The position numbers and the translations under genes were made by a program. 64,000 nucleotides of DNA from Penicillium oxalicum (lineage: Eukaryota; Ascomycota; Eurotiomycetes; Eurotiales; Aspergillaceae). Of this stretch, positions 46,933 to 59,516 are shown piece after piece. The notes under the pieces are model-generated. The model worked only from the letters and a program-made list of their open reading frames with translations, ran no database searches and was not told where the DNA came from. The stretch is taken from contig NC_064656.1 of assembly GCF_001723175.1 (NCBI RefSeq), positions 372,001 through 436,000 of the forward strand. The letters run 5' to 3'. The stretch's first letter is position 1, and each line of letters begins with the position of its first letter.

Positions 46933-49843
46933 TACCTCTGCCTCATCCTCCGTCATGAACCTATCCGTTGAATGCCGAAAATAGCAGCGGGCAGGGAAGC
47001 GATGAAGGGGTGGAAGTTTGGAAACAGCCCTCGACCATGGGTTCGATTCCTCAAGCATGGATCTTGTTCGCCTTCTGGGGTTGACTGACTCCTTATTTCG
47101 GGAGCAGGGCGTTTCAGATTCCGAACCACAGCCAAACCGGGTTTCTGAGCACTTTCTTGAAGAGAGCCTCATTGGGACTGAATGTGGCCAATGGCTGGAA
47201 ACACACTCCTTTTACCACCGCCGACTATCAACAATCCGACAAAATTCTAGTGGGGGGGGGTATCTCCTCATGATTGAGCAGGTTGGACTGGTCGGACCGG
47301 ATTTTACGCATCACCGCTAGCAGCCCAGAAAATGGGGAAGAGCTTGTCTGGATCTGATCTAGCGTGCCTTCTGATCGTAAGTCTTTCGGAAAACTCACTT
47401 TGGCTTGACCAGGGCCTGTCTGGAAGCCAAGACGCGAGTTGACCCCATTGAGCCTAACTCCTGCGAGGATCTGCATGTCGCATTGCGGTGCCTGGTACCT
47501 GACCTGGACCCACGACGGCTTATGGTAGTAGGTTTATGGGGACAAAGTCAAACACCCTGCATGATCTTGTTAGTATCATTATCCAGTGCACACGGAACTA
47601 GTACTACCATCAGAAATAGGGTGGTTTATCCAGATGTACTCGGATTTGTACTTTGTACGAGTTTATGAAACCCCTGCCGACCATTCTCAAGAGACCAATC
47701 ATCGGCGATGAGAGAGAGAGCTTTCCAATCTGTCGCGTTTGCAGTATTAGGCACGATCGCAACCTGATGGATTTGGAGGCTTTTGCAATACCACAATCAG
47801 AGCATTGATCATCATGTTTCTTCCCATTTTAAAGCGAGGAGACGCAAAAGACGCAAAAGGAAGCCAGAAACGGTTAGTGCCTCCGAAAGAGCACGTTCTA
47901 TTGTCACTGGACTGATGGACCCTAGGGGTTATGATCCACTCCGCGTGAGAGCGGGAGTCGAGTGGACCTTGCGGAGTAAACAAACAATGACTGCACTGCA
48001 AACTCGACATTGATGAAGCTCACACAACTGGCTGGACGCTGCTGGAATCATTTCCGACTCCTCACCAAAACTCAAAAAAGGGGACATGATCCGCCAAATT
48101 CTTACAAATGTAAGCCACAGACTGCCGTCAATCCGTCAATCTATTGATCCGTATCTCAGCAACCATGTATTGTTACACTGTAGGACCTAGACTAGGTGCG
48201 GTGGTGTACACCGCTATGTTTGTACCCACAAGTATACAGTAGTAACAGTAACTCGGGGCTGTTCAAAGGTCAATCCTATGATAGTGAGTAGGGAAATGGC
48301 TTTGGATCAGATATTTTAATATACTAGACGTTCCAGGTATTTGCGAGTCCAGCAATGAGAAGTCAGAAAGAGAAAAACCGAGTGCTTCCTGTTCTTAAGT
48401 TTTGAACACATTCAGTTTATTCGATTTAGGTGACAGGGGCGTGGACCATGGAGATTGATTCGATCACTATATCCGCGTGGCGACAACGCATATTGATCCT
48501 TCAACAAAGGCTTTCGACAACCCCCCTTGATTGTTTTCACTTGATCAACATGAGAAGCATGCTGAACGGAATAGTAGCGAAGCTTAGCCACTGCTGGATG
48601 CGAGATTGGAGAACTCAGGTGTTCGGAATTTGGCCAGTTCGTACAGGAATACGTTGGTTGATTCTTTGGGCGGGTCTATTGGACTAAACTTAAACAGGCT
48701 TAGCTCCACCAGCGTCCAGCCCAACTTGGTCGCCCTCAGGATTGCAGAAGCACGCATGATTCCGTGATCCATCACGAGCCTGCACGCCGCGGATGCTTCT
48801 CGCCCGTTGAACCACATTGTGATCCTCGCAACCCCTGCCTGATTGGGGGAATTTCCCACGGCCGTAGACCCGGTTCTCGTCTATCATCAACGTCGGATCT
48901 GAGCGACTGGACCACGGCCGAGGGAATGATTAGTCTCGACCGCACAGTCGGATGGCTGCTGTCCTGAATTGAGCTTTGGCTATCATCGACGGACTCGCTC
49001 GAGACAGCCCCTTTCCCACGATGCGGGCGGCCATCACCGAGTTGTCACACGGCTTAACTCTCATCATCAAGTCTTCTGAAGTATATTTCACAAATCCGAC
49101 CAGATGGTAATCAGTCTTTGCCGCAAATTGATCTTCTCACAAATGATGGAACACCTTGATGACTGTCCAGAAGCCTATCAGACAAGATCAAAGGACATGC
49201 CCAGGCCAAGACTTGGATGAAATTTTGGCCAAAGTTGAAGCTCGCGCGCTGAAAAAGTTGGCAATTGTTGAGACGACGCATCGCTCCACTCAGCCTGGGA
49301 GTGGATCGCGGATCAGCTGCCCGGTACCTGTCCGTCGCCATCTGCAACCCTCGATTCTCCAGCCACGAGAAAGGGGCAGCACTAGGCTAACTAACTGGGA
49401 GTTGGCCGTAGTGCACACCCTAGTGAGTTAGCGGCCGCTCCGTAGTGGATCAAAAACTCTGGGCAGAGATCCACTTGACGACTTGCGAAACTGATAGCTC
49501 CATTATTGAGCGCTGAGCACTCTTTTCCCCGTCGAGCCCGGGGTAACACCCACTGAGTGGCTTTTACAGTTTGCTCTTTGCACAGGGCTTGAAGGGCCCT
49601 CTCCACTTAGGGCATGGTGCCGCTCCATCGTGCTCCCGGAACTGGTTGAAGGAGCCAAAAGGGGAAGAAAAGAGGGAAAAGTGGAGCAAAAGACGCTAGT
49701 CGTCTCAGAGTGTGCTATTCTTTGCTACGGAGTCAGAGATGGAGTCCAGAGACACCATGGTTCTTACGGCAGTGACGGTCTCTGGCTGGCAGCCGTCCCC
49801 AGCCGGTCAAGATCTCGAGGACGGTCGAGCGAGGTCCAGGGGT

Positions 49844-49852
49844 TATATAAAG
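49844..49852 (+). promoter_or_regulatory. TATA box of the secreted repeat protein gene
   Basis: TATATAAAG lies 280 bases before the start codon and is followed by a long CT-rich leader (TTCTTTTCTTTCG, TTTCCTTGTTTTC). Strong TATA plus a pyrimidine-rich leader is typical of highly expressed fungal genes. Confidence 0.6.
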
Positions 49853-50132
49853 GTCAAAGATCGTCGCCTTTGAACGAGGTTATTATTCACTCTCATCTTC
49901 ATCTTTCTTTTCTTTCGTTGCTTCAAAAACGGCTTCTGGTCCGTTCTGCACTGTCATTTTCACATAATCTTTCCTTGTTTTCTTTTCCTCGTCCAATCGC
50001 TTTTCTCGTCTTTATTCGATATCTACTTCAAGCCACCGTTGCTATACACTCACTACAATCTCCTCGTTCGATCCAATCTTCGCATCGACAACCGAACCAA
50101 TTGACCGTCCACTCCTGAGGATCATATCAATC

Positions 50133-52679
50133 ATGCGTTCTGACATTCTTTTCCTTGCCTCTTTGGCAAGCACTGCTTTCGCTTATCCTACCGAAGTCGC
50201 CGTTGAGCGTCGCACTCTCGGTCTGCTTTCCCACCTCCTGGGCAACGCCGCTTCCGATGTCGTTGGTCTGGTCGACGCAGTTCTCGGTGGAGGTGTCCAC
50301 GGCTCCGTCTCCGTCTCCGTTCTCGGTGGACTCAGCGCCTCCGGTGCTGCTGCCCTCGGAGGAAGTGCTCTGGGATGCTCTCACGCTAAGATCGGTGCTG
50401 ATGCTCGTGCTGCCTTGAAGGTGTGGCTTGCTGGTCAAGCCCACATCAAGGGTCACTTGAAGAGCTCTCTCATGGCATGGTGCGAGGGTCATGGCTCTCT
50501 CACTCTCGATGCCGACGTTATGGCTGCACTGTCAGTCTTCATCCCTACCTGTGCGGAAATCGCCGCCAAGGATTCCATCTACGTCACGATTGATGGCATT
50601 TTCCCTTCTGCTCATCTATCTTCGACTCTCGTTCTCGACGCTTCCCTCCAGGCTAGTCTGGCCGCTTTCCTCCACGCTCACGCCCACGCTGGCCTCCACG
50701 CCCACGTCTCCGCTGGTCTTAGCGTTTGTGCCGCTGGTGGTGTCCTGGGCAGCTTGGACGCTGGAATCAAGACTTCCCTTGTTGCCTGGTTGAACGGCTC
50801 CGACTGCCCTCTCGAGGCTAGTCTCCGCGCCTCTGTTCTGGGCTGGTGCCACGGTACTCACGTCGGTGGTCTGGTGGAGATCGGTGCTATTGCCGATACT
50901 GCCCTCTCTGCCATCTCCGTTGGTGCTTCCGTTGGTGCTTCCGTTGAGGCCTCTGGTGTTCTGTCCGTCCACGCCCAGGGCTCCCTCGCTGCTTTCCTCA
51001 ACGGTCAGGCTGCCGCTGGTATCGATGCTGGTCTCCTTGTTGGCCTGAACGCCTGTGCTGGTGGCAAGCTTGCCGCTTCTCTTGATCTCGAGGCCCGCAC
51101 TGCTCTTGCTGTCTGGCTCACTGGCTCCAGCTGCTCCCTCGGTGTCGAACTCAAGTCTATTGTCCTCCTCTGGCTGTCTGCTGCTGTCTCCGCTGACGTC
51201 TCTGTCGGTCTGATTGGTGGTCTCACTGGCGACATCTCTGCCTTGCTCGGTGGTGACATCTTTGGTCACCTCAGCATTGACCTCCGCGGTGCTCTCGGTC
51301 TCCTTGCTGGTGGCGAGAGCCTTCTTGGTCTGTCCTGGGGTGCTCGTGCTGAGTTGGCTGCCTTCCTCGGTGGCTGCACTGGCCTCGACATTGGTGTTTC
51401 TACCCAGCTGATCATCTCTCAGTGGTTCACCGGCTGCAGCCTTCCCGGTGCTCCTTCCCCCTCCACCTCTGTTTCCACCCCCAACGGTGCCTCGAGCAGC
51501 AGCCTCATCCCCTCCGGTGCCTCTCCCACCGGCTCCAAGCCCTCTGCATCTGTCCCTGCTGGTGGTGTTCCCACCGGTGTTTCTCCCACTGGAAGTGTCC
51601 CTGCTGGAAGTGTCCCTACCGGCTCTGCTTCTGGTTCTACCTCTGGCTCCGCTAACGGCTCCAGCTCTGCTTCCGGTTCTGCTTCTGGCTCTGGCTCTGC
51701 TAACGGCTCTGGCTCCGTTTCTGGCTCTGGCTCTGCTAACGGCTCTGGCTCTGACTCTGGTGTTTCCGCCACTGGCAGCTCTGGCTCTGGCTCTGCAAAC
51801 GGCTCTGGCTCCGTTTCTGGCTCTGGCTCTGCTAACGGCTCCGGCTCTGCTTCCGGTTCTGCTTCTGGCTCTGGCTCTGCTTCTGGCTCTGGCTCCGTTT
51901 CTGGCTCTGGCTCTGCTAACGGCTCTGGCTCTGCTTCTGGCTCTGGATCTGCCAACGGCTCTGGCTCTGACTCTGGTGTTTCCGCCACTGGCAGCTCTGG
52001 CTCTGGCTCTGCTAACGGCTCTGGCTCTGCTAACGGCTCTGGCTCTGCTTCTGGCTCTGGATCTGCTAACGGCTCCGGCTCTGACTCTGGTGTTTCCGCC
52101 ACTGGCAGCTCTGGCTCTGACTCTTCGTCCTCTTCTTGCGGAGTTCCTGCCTCTGAGACTGGGCCTGCTTCTGGCTCTGGTGTTTCCGCCACTGGCAGCT
52201 CCGGCTCTGGCTCTGCTAACGGCTCTGGCTCTGCCAACGGTTCCGGCTCTGTCTCCGGCTCTGGCTCTGCTTCTGGCTCTGGCTCTGACTCCGGTGTTTC
52301 CGCCACTGGTAGCTCCGGCTCCGGCTCTGCTTCTGGCTCTGGCTCTGCTAATGGCTCTGGCTCTGCTAATGGCTCTGGCTCTGACTCCGGCGTTTCCGCC
52401 ACTGGCAGCTCTGGCTCTGGCTCCGCTAACGGCTCTGACTCCGGCTCCGGTTCTGGCGCTGCCTCTGCTTCTATGCCTGCTGGCGGTGATGCCGCTCCTA
52501 CTGCCACTGCCTCCGGCTCCAGCCACACCGCCAGCTCTACATCCTGGGCTACTACCTGGACTGTTGGCGGTGGTGCTCCTGCCCCCACTGCTGCTCCTGT
52601 CGTCACCGGCTCCAGCGGTTCCTACAGCGCCTGGACCGAGACCGTCACTGTCTACCAGACTGTCTGCGGTTGCGAGTAA
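50133..52679 (+). CDS. Secreted Gly/Ser/Ala-rich surface protein with helical and GS repeats
   Basis: Intronless, 848 residues. A signal peptide ([17 protein letters not shown]) ends near residue 17, followed by a possible Kex2 site at VERR. Residues about 28-436 are Ala/Leu/Gly-rich and amphipathic, with single Cys residues and a recurring module. Units at 172-240 and 282-349 align, each having SLAAFL, then GL(S/N)xCAxGG, then LxxxVLxW. A related helix pair appears at 88-120 and 401-435. Residues about 440-770 are low complexity: Pro/Ser/Thr, then [14 protein letters not shown] repeats punctuated six times by [10 protein letters not shown]. The tail ([15 protein letters not shown]) has a TVT motif and two Cys but no hydrophobic GPI signal. 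It is likely a cell-wall or secreted fibrous/adhesive protein by composition. I know no named family for it. Confidence 0.85.
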   Translation: MRSDILFLASLASTAFAYPTEVAVERRTLGLLSHLLGNAASDVVGLVDAVLGGGVHGSVSVSVLGGLSASGAAALGGSALGCSHAKIGADARAALKVWLAGQAHIKGHLKSSLMAWCEGHGSLTLDADVMAALSVFIPTCAEIAAKDSIYVTIDGIFPSAHLSSTLVLDASLQASLAAFLHAHAHAGLHAHVSAGLSVCAAGGVLGSLDAGIKTSLVAWLNGSDCPLEASLRASVLGWCHGTHVGGLVEIGAIADTALSAISVGASVGASVEASGVLSVHAQGSLAAFLNGQAAAGIDAGLLVGLNACAGGKLAASLDLEARTALAVWLTGSSCSLGVELKSIVLLWLSAAVSADVSVGLIGGLTGDISALLGGDIFGHLSIDLRGALGLLAGGESLLGLSWGARAELAAFLGGCTGLDIGVSTQLIISQWFTGCSLPGAPSPSTSVSTPNGASSSSLIPSGASPTGSKPSASVPAGGVPTGVSPTGSVPAGSVPTGSASGSTSGSANGSSSASGSASGSGSANGSGSVSGSGSANGSGSDSGVSATGSSGSGSANGSGSVSGSGSANGSGSASGSASGSGSASGSGSVSGSGSANGSGSASGSGSANGSGSDSGVSATGSSGSGSANGSGSANGSGSASGSGSANGSGSDSGVSATGSSGSDSSSSSCGVPASETGPASGSGVSATGSSGSGSANGSGSANGSGSVSGSGSASGSGSDSGVSATGSSGSGSASGSGSANGSGSANGSGSDSGVSATGSSGSGSANGSDSGSGSGAASASMPAGGDAAPTATASGSSHTASSTSWATTWTVGGGAPAPTAAPVVTGSSGSYSAWTETVTVYQTVCGCE
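51650..52455 (+). repeat. Coding minisatellite (GGCTCT-based) in the secreted protein
   Basis: Hexamer GGCTCT and variants with GCTAAC, GCTTCT and GTTTCT are reiterated, giving GS, AN, AS and VS dipeptides. A longer block encoding [10 protein letters not shown] returns six times. Such arrays expand and contract by slippage or recombination. Confidence 0.9.
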
Positions 52680-54333
52680 GCGGTTGAACACTCTGTCAAC
52701 CCAGGCGAACAGAAATCTACACTACCTCTCTCAATTTCTCCATTCGCGCTGCTGTTCTTGCACATTCCTCACGCCAAGATGATTTTTTGACACCCTTCGA
52801 TTGGGGATCCCTGAAGTCACTGAGTCAGGCCTGTCCATGATGTCCGGCTCAGCTCCATTTCCTCCCGAACTCTCTCTCTCTCTCCGACTCTCTTTTGCCG
52901 ATAGCGTTCTTTCCCATGACTCTCTTTCCTTCCCTTCTGTGGATCTTTAATTATAATATTAATCTACAATAGGAGCTACAAACATACTTTCGCTTACAAA
53001 TTCAAGACCACTTGTCAATTATTACAATATTCCAAGAATGTAGACATTTCTCTAAAGCTTGCATGGTGAAACGAGACTCTTCGCTTCATCTGAAGACAGC
53101 TCCAATAAACCAAATAGTCTCATACTCGCAAAGTCAAGTCTTTTGAAATTCTCTGGTACGGCCATCCAATACTCAAGGCTAACTAGGTCCATGGCAAGCG
53201 AGTCTTGTTCCAACTTCTCTCAATTCTTATGCAGCTCATCCATCGTGATTCTGCATGCCCATTTCCCATTGACCATTACATGTCCAGGTCTCCACAGGTA
53301 GGTTATCGCAATGGAACCCATGACGAGCGAGAAATTGGGATCACTGCAGCGGTAGTGAACTCACAGATCTACGGGCTTGACTAGCGGGCGTCTACTGACG
53401 AGAGGCCGATTCTCACATATGTCTATAAGAGCCAGCACTCACAACCTGATCGTCCTCTCTTAGGTGGCTGAGGGGCTACCCGTGTGTGATAAAGACGATC
53501 TGACCCAGTTGTAGGGCTGACCTGATGCAACCGAGAAAGAATTAGGTATTATGAAGTAGGGAGACGCAAATGCACTATTGAATCAACTCAAGGACGCCAA
53601 ATTGATCAACCCAAAACATTAAGTCGTGTGGTCATGATAATGACGGGCAGCATTTGTGTTTGATAATTCATGAGTATCCGTGGAGAACAAAGAGCACATC
53701 ACTTGAAGAACTAGGCTGGGGGAAATGGGTATCAAGGAGAAGAGATGGCAAGAGGTATGAAGAGATACGGGCTTTCGAGACATGCTGAATCCGCTTAACA
53801 TCGTCGATCGATTATCAATGTCTGTAGGCTTAACGTCAGTCCGTTTCTGCCCAGCCCTGCTCAGTTTCTTGTGCATGATCAAGAGACGGCTCATTACGCC
53901 GGGGCGTTTCAGACTGTCACCATTGCAAACCATGATGAAGCGAAGTGACCGAATACTGTTTAGGGTACGAGAGTTTGCGAAACGTCCCGCATGGAGCTGC
54001 AGAGAGATCGTGGCCTGTGTGATCTCGCAATGTCAAAATAGACCCATCCGTCGTGGCCCATGATTCGCAGAATAGTCATGAATGCCCAATTTGCCCAAAG
54101 GTTTTGTGCGATAAACGAGCCGGAGGCCAGCACAGTATTGTTCATGTTCGGTGGAGAGAAGAGCCGTGATGTTTGATATGCATGAATGGATCGTAGCAAG
54201 AGGAGGTGTAGTTTGAAGTCGCTATGGAGAAGAGGCTAGCAAAGGAGGAGGAATATTCTTCCGAGCGGTGAGCAGATTGCCATGGATGGTAATCGATCAG
54301 TGACTCTGGCTTACCATGAGCGGCACTGATTGT
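52680..54333. other. Convergent 3' intergenic region
   Basis: No supportable gene. A CT microsatellite lies near 52868-52883, followed by AT-rich DNA around 52950-53040 that probably holds the 3' end of the secreted protein gene. Confidence 0.5.
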
Positions 54334-55596
54334 CTAATCTCTGCGGTTTCTTGTCGAACTACGACTGGATCGACGTCGCCCAGCACGGTCATTATGGTCG
54401 GGGCTCGAGGACCGGCTGAACGAGCGGCGGCGGTATCGACGAGGCGACGGAGAGGAACCACGACCGTGTGACGGCGAGCGTGTCGGGCGACGGAACCGGC
54501 GAGGGGATCGAGAAGATGAGCGAGCATCGGGAGGGGTGATGTCTGGCCGATGAGAGCGACGAGGAGATCGCGAGGGAGAGCGAGCGCGCGGAGGGGTCAC
54601 ATCTGGTCGACGGGGACGACGAGGGGAACGGGATGAGTGGCGAGCATCCGGAGGTGTGACATCTGGTCGGCGAGATCGCCGGGGAGATCGTGAAGGAGAG
54701 CGAGCGCGTGGGGGAGTAAAGTCTGGCCGACGTGAACGACGAGGAGAACGGGAATCGGAACGACCGGGAGGAGGAGTGCGGTCCGGGCGCGTAGACATAC
54801 GGCGAGGAGAGTCACGGTATCGTTGTCTGGAGTATTGGCCAGCAGGCGAGCGCGAGCGGCGTCGATCATGATGACCTCGTCGCCAGCCGCGATCCCCTCG
54901 CTCTCCTCGATCTGAACGTTCCCGCCGTCTCATATCGTTTAGTTCACGCTCTCGAATTCGCTCTTCTTCTCTTTCTCGCCGAGCCGCCTCAGCAGCCCTC
55001 TCGGCTTCGAGCTTTGCGAAAACATCAGCCATGGATTACAGCCAACGATGGAGCGGAAAGGGAGCATGATCGGATTCGTACCTTTTCTTGCATCAACTCC
55101 TGCTTTTTAGCTTCCAGTAGCTCTTTGGGAACACCCTGGGGATTTTCCTGGCCACTCAGGCAGAGAGACCACAGTTCTTTGCAGAACTTTGGCGTATCTT
55201 TGTCAAGGAACCCAGTGAGCTGAATCTGAAGGGACTTGATGTCCGGCTATTGTGGAAGTTTGGTGGGTTAGCATTTTCGAGGACAGACCAAGCTATGCAA
55301 AAGGCGGCGCGGCGTGGGAGTCATGAGGCACGCAACATACAAAGCGAGTGCCTTCTAACAGATTGAAGCACAGTTCAATGACGACGTCATCTTCGTTTCC
55401 GAGAATATCGGAAATGCGCTTAGCTATCCATCTGCAATGACTGTCAGATCCTTAAAACCTTGAGAAACCTAAAATCCGGGGTAGCAACTCACTTCTTCAT
55501 AACCTCGATATTAACTTTCGTCATGTCCACCTTACGGTTAAATTCAGGAGGAAACTTGGTCCTCTTCAGAAGCTTCGAATCCACTGGAGTCGCCAT
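54334..55596 (-). CDS. PWI-domain, RS-rich splicing protein (SRm160-like)
   Basis: Exons: 55596-55493, 55431-55341, 55246-55082 and 55011-54334, all GT-AG introns, 345 residues. The N-terminal 110 residues form a PWI domain: FPPEFNRKVDMTKVNIEVMK, then KWIAKRISDILGNEDDVVIE, LCFNLLEG and IKSLQIQLTGFLDKDTPKFC. PWI domains bind RNA/DNA and occur in SRm160/SRRM1. A charged helix follows (LEAERAAEAARREREEERIR), then an Arg/Ser domain. Residues 192-311 are six units of exactly 20 residues with an RPDxTPPxARSxSRSPR core. The protein should be nuclear and act in pre-mRNA splicing or mRNA export; the RS repeats are likely kinase targets. The role is inferred from the domain family. Confidence 0.9.
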
Positions 55597-56792
55597 TTTG
55601 GAGGGCCAGAGAGCTTAATGGACAACGTGGATCGTGAACGCGTCTTGAGAATGCGGAAAATGGGGGAAGAAGATGCGGCAGATGAGAAGCTATTCCATAA
55701 GGCGGTCAATGTACTGCCATGGCCGTTTGTCTTTTCAGAAGGCGGTCTGAACTGTGATGAATGACATCAGACAGCCGGGCGGTCTGGTGATCACGAGGCA
55801 CCTGCCTACTAAGGTCTCACCATACAAACACTATCTAATCTCACCAAGATGAAATATCCCAGCATCACGTAATGCTTTGAACATTTCCACAGAATCAACT
55901 TGTTTCTTGCCAAAGCTTTTTTTGTCTAAGCTGCAGTATGGGGATTTTATTCCTACACAAAAATGAGAGTCTTCGAGGGAACGAACGCCCTCGTGCGACT
56001 ACCCAAACAACAGACCGGAAGCTTAAGCTCCTATTACACGAAAAAAACGAGGAACTGCGATAGTAGATTCTCGGCAGCAGATGCGCAAGACGGTTTCGTA
56101 TTGAGGTTGTCAAAGCAACGTAGAGACTTTCAAGCTGAATCCATTTTGAAAATTCGTTTTGACAGTATGCTGCCAAGATACGCTTAATTAAGGTGTTCGA
56201 CTCGGAGGCGTTCGGCGAAGTCGAAAAGGGCGGCGTGTCAACTGCCAAGAAGCAGTTTCATCCCGAGTTTTGGCAGTCATGCAGCTTCTTGCAATATAAA
56301 TCAATCTCATGGAGACTATAGAGATGTCTCATTGGCGAAAAATGCCTGTACCCCAGGGCAAGATTGAATGCTTGGGAGTCGCATGAACCAGAAAACCAAA
56401 TGCGTTTTGGGACTGGAGAAGGCCCTTCTCAAGGCATTTCAATAGTCTTTTCGGGCGCTTTCAGGCTGACATTATTCACAGCAAATGTAGCATTGACCGG
56501 GGCGCCATGAGATATCTACTGTTGGTGAAACTCGCACTTACAGCTGCCGGGCAAGAGGTGCCCTCAATAGTGTGTAGAGTGAACAAACGGAGACCCGGTG
56601 ATCCCAAGACTGGCTAATGCAAGTAAAAAGCAAACCATCGAATGCATCACGATTGGAGCTAAAAATAATCCTCCCCCACACCAAAGCCTTACGAGACGCT
56701 TCTGTTGCATGCGCTTCGTATCAGCTGTATCTTTCCCCGCTTCCAAATCTCCAAATTCCTCACTTCGCCACATTCAAACTCGAGTCGATAGA
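55597..56792. other. Divergent intergenic region
   Basis: Space between the PWI gene and the MATE-like gene. No gene visible; it should hold both promoters. Confidence 0.5.
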
Positions 56793-58476
56793 ATGGCGAA
56801 CATCACTAAATTTCCTGTCCAGTCAAATATCGAGCACGACGTGCAAGCCCAAGACGGGCACGAATCTGGAGAACCGGAAACTTCCAAGCTCGCATTTTGG
56901 AGCCGACAGGGGCAAGTGTCTCGTTCGGCATGTTCAAAAACCAGAGCACCTTTCCTTGACTGATAAGAAGAAATCTCACGCAGATTTTCAGGATCTCTGA
57001 TCTTTAACCTCGCAACTTTCTCCCTGCCGGCTCTATACAGCACCCTCAGCAAGCTGTGGGTGGCACGTATAGATTCGAGCCTTGTGGTGTTAACGGATAT
57101 CTACACCTACATCGGCATCATTTCGGAAGTCTTGAATGAAGCATTTCCCCGGTCAGCTTGGAATGTGATCGGAGATTCCAACACACGGTCAGTTGGCCCA
57201 CGGTTACATTTGGCTCACACCTTGATATTGGTCACGGCCATTCAAGGGTTCGTTCTGACGATTGTGTTTCTTGCCTACCCGCAATGCCTGGCGTCAGCCT
57301 TTGTCCCAGAGGAGGCCAGAGACACGTCTATTGTCTATGTGCGATTATCGGTGGTTCAGTTTTTGACCTCGGCCACCGAGGCAGCTCTGTCTTCCTCGAC
57401 TCGAGCTCTTGACAATCCCGATGTCCCGTTGGTCCTCAGTTCAGCCAAGTTTGTTCTCAATATGGTACTGGATCTGTTGCTTGTCTCCAACTTCCATGTT
57501 ATGAAGCAAAAGCCCACTTTGATCACTCAAGGTGTAGTGAGACTAGCATGTGATGTGATCTCCGTGCTCGCTGGTCTGTTCTACTTTTACTTTGTTGTGG
57601 TACGCAAAGCGCAAAAAGAAGCAGAGGGATCTCATAGAATAACGCCGACATTTGCGGCGTTCAGGACGCTCTTGAGACCCAGCGCCTACACTTTTGCAGA
57701 GTCTACAATTCGAAATGCAATCTATCTTTGGTTAGTCAATCGCATTATACAAATGGGAGAGGTCTATGCTACTGCGTGGGGTGTCTTCAACACCATCCGC
57801 TGGGGCTTGGTCATGGTCCCCGTTCAAGCATTGGAATCGTCGACGCTGGCCTTTGTGGGCCATGCTTGGGGAGCCTTTCGCGCAGCGTCGGATACTAATC
57901 ACCCGACAGCTTCGCGGAAGGAAATTCTGAGTAAGTCCAGCTCATCATTCTCAGTCAATCCCGAACCTTCCGCTGATATTGAAAAGCGATTGTCCGACCG
58001 GCACTGTTATCGTGTGTCATGGCTGCGGGATTTGAAACAGTCATATGCATTGCCCTTTCTGTTCATGGCATTCAAAATTTCGCCCACTATCTATCTCAGT
58101 CGAACGACGTGGCGGCAGTCACTCAGGAAATGTGGCGAGTGAGTAGCCTCCTTGAGATGAACATGGTGACGCATCTGCTGATCTGTCTCTGCAGGCAATT
58201 GACTGGACCTATATTTTCTACGCAGTCAACTACCAGCTCGCAGCGATCTTACTGGCAGCTTCGCCTCGTTGGTATTTATACCAGGCTCTCGGATCAAACT
58301 TCCTATGGATGCTTCCATGGGCTATAGTCATGACTTTAAGTGCGTTGCCCAGGTCCGAGGCGTGGTTATACTACGCTATCATATTTGGCGGAGCCATGGT
58401 CTTTGATTTTGTCGATGTCGCTCTCACACTTTCTCTCTGGATCTGGAGGTTGTCCAAGGGGCGTCTGAGAGTTTAG
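56793..58476 (+). CDS. MATE-like multidrug efflux transporter
   Basis: Exons: 56793-56922, 56992-57930, 57987-58138 and 58195-58476, giving 500 residues. The first intron uses the weak donor GTTCGG but is the only one that preserves VSRSLIFNLATFSLPALYST into the next exon. The other introns are 56 nt each. The protein is strongly hydrophobic with about ten to twelve membrane segments (for example LILVTAIQGFVLTIVFLAYP and CDVISVLAGLFYFYFVVV). It has motifs I associate with fungal MATE-type proteins: SKLWVARIDSSLVVLTD, YTYIGIISEVLNEAFPR, ALESSTLAFVGHAWG and IDWTYIFYAVNYQLAAILL. MATE transporters export organic compounds using cation gradients. The substrate is unknown. Confidence 0.85.
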
Positions 58477-59516
58477 TTTGGCCGGGGCTGTTTGCGTGAT
58501 TCCAGCAATTAGGCCGGAGCGTCTTTTGATAGGAACATCTCACATACCCGATTGCTCGAGATTGCCTTTGTCAATCTAACCGAGGTGATTACTTGCTGCA
58601 CTAATGATGACGTTTGCCGATCAGCGCGGCCCATGTTGACCTGTAGACAATCATTTTGCCTATTTGGACTTGAGCTCTTTACTGGTATCGCCAATGACTG
58701 GCACTTGATCCCCTGTGGAAGTAACTACAGAGCGAAATAATGCGCCATATAATCTAAAACCATGACCAAACTTTAGCTACACTATTCAAATAAAAATCAA
58801 TTCAGCCTTGATGCATTGCCGACCCGCAAAATAAATATCAAAATTAACATGAGACTTATGATCATGTTCATCATTCATATTCCATAACGGATTCATGATT
58901 AGCAATTGTGTACGCGGAGATACAACAAGCCAGATATCTACTCGAATCTGATCATAAGTGGCCACTGAGCACGCTAGTTCAGCCCGTAACAATGCCTGCC
59001 TGTTTACGTCACATTATTGAAGTATTCAGTGCATTGGGATTCATATGAGGCATGTGCTAATCTTGGATTATACCGATTGCAGATCATTGCATCTATGCCG
59101 CGGGAGCCGAGAGATCGCATGACCAAGGACGAGAGCTATCAGAAAAGCAGGGGTCTTCGATGAACAGGTTCAACTTCATGGCCATTCTCAAGCTTTGGAA
59201 ATGGGACATATCAGGGGCCTGGGATTTGGCCATTGCATGGGACTGCTATCATCGATGAAGTTCTCAAATCTGAGACAAAACATTACAGAAGGCAGGATGG
59301 TCTCTTGGAGTTACACAGGTTTCAATGTAAGGGATAGAGGATTATTTTACAAGAATGGTTAGATAACAGGGGAGAAAAAAAGCAAAGAAAGATTGATGAG
59401 CTTGGGTTGTGTCGGTCGCACTGAAGTACCTTGCATGGAGGTCTCAGCGACCACAGCACTTGTCCAATGCCAATTGTTCGAAAGAAAAAGACAAAAGGTC
59501 CCTCACGGCCCGAACT

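Larger units (their letters stand above)
42479..50132. other. Gene-poor region of 7.6 kb
   Basis: I find no supportable gene. Frames are short, and none shows a domain or links to another by good splice sites. One weak candidate for a small secreted protein at 44494-44751 is listed separately. A 9-bp inverted repeat lies at 46909-46932. The last 300 bases form the promoter and leader of the secreted repeat protein. Confidence 0.45.

Noticed and set aside
47039..47052. GGTTCGATTCC box resembling a tRNA B box
   Set aside because: The flanking bases cannot form T-arm or acceptor stems, so no tRNA is present.
50616..52691. Minus-strand frames of 691 and 395 codons opposite the secreted repeat protein
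   Set aside because: The GGCTCT repeat is stop-free in several frames on both strands. The Arg/Ala/Gly and Glu/Pro strings simply mirror the repeat. The plus frame has a signal peptide, TATA box and structured N-terminus.
51448..52782. A 444-codon plus-strand frame rich in Leu/Ala/Pro
   Set aside because: Shadow of the same repeat in another frame; it has no independent start context and no domain.
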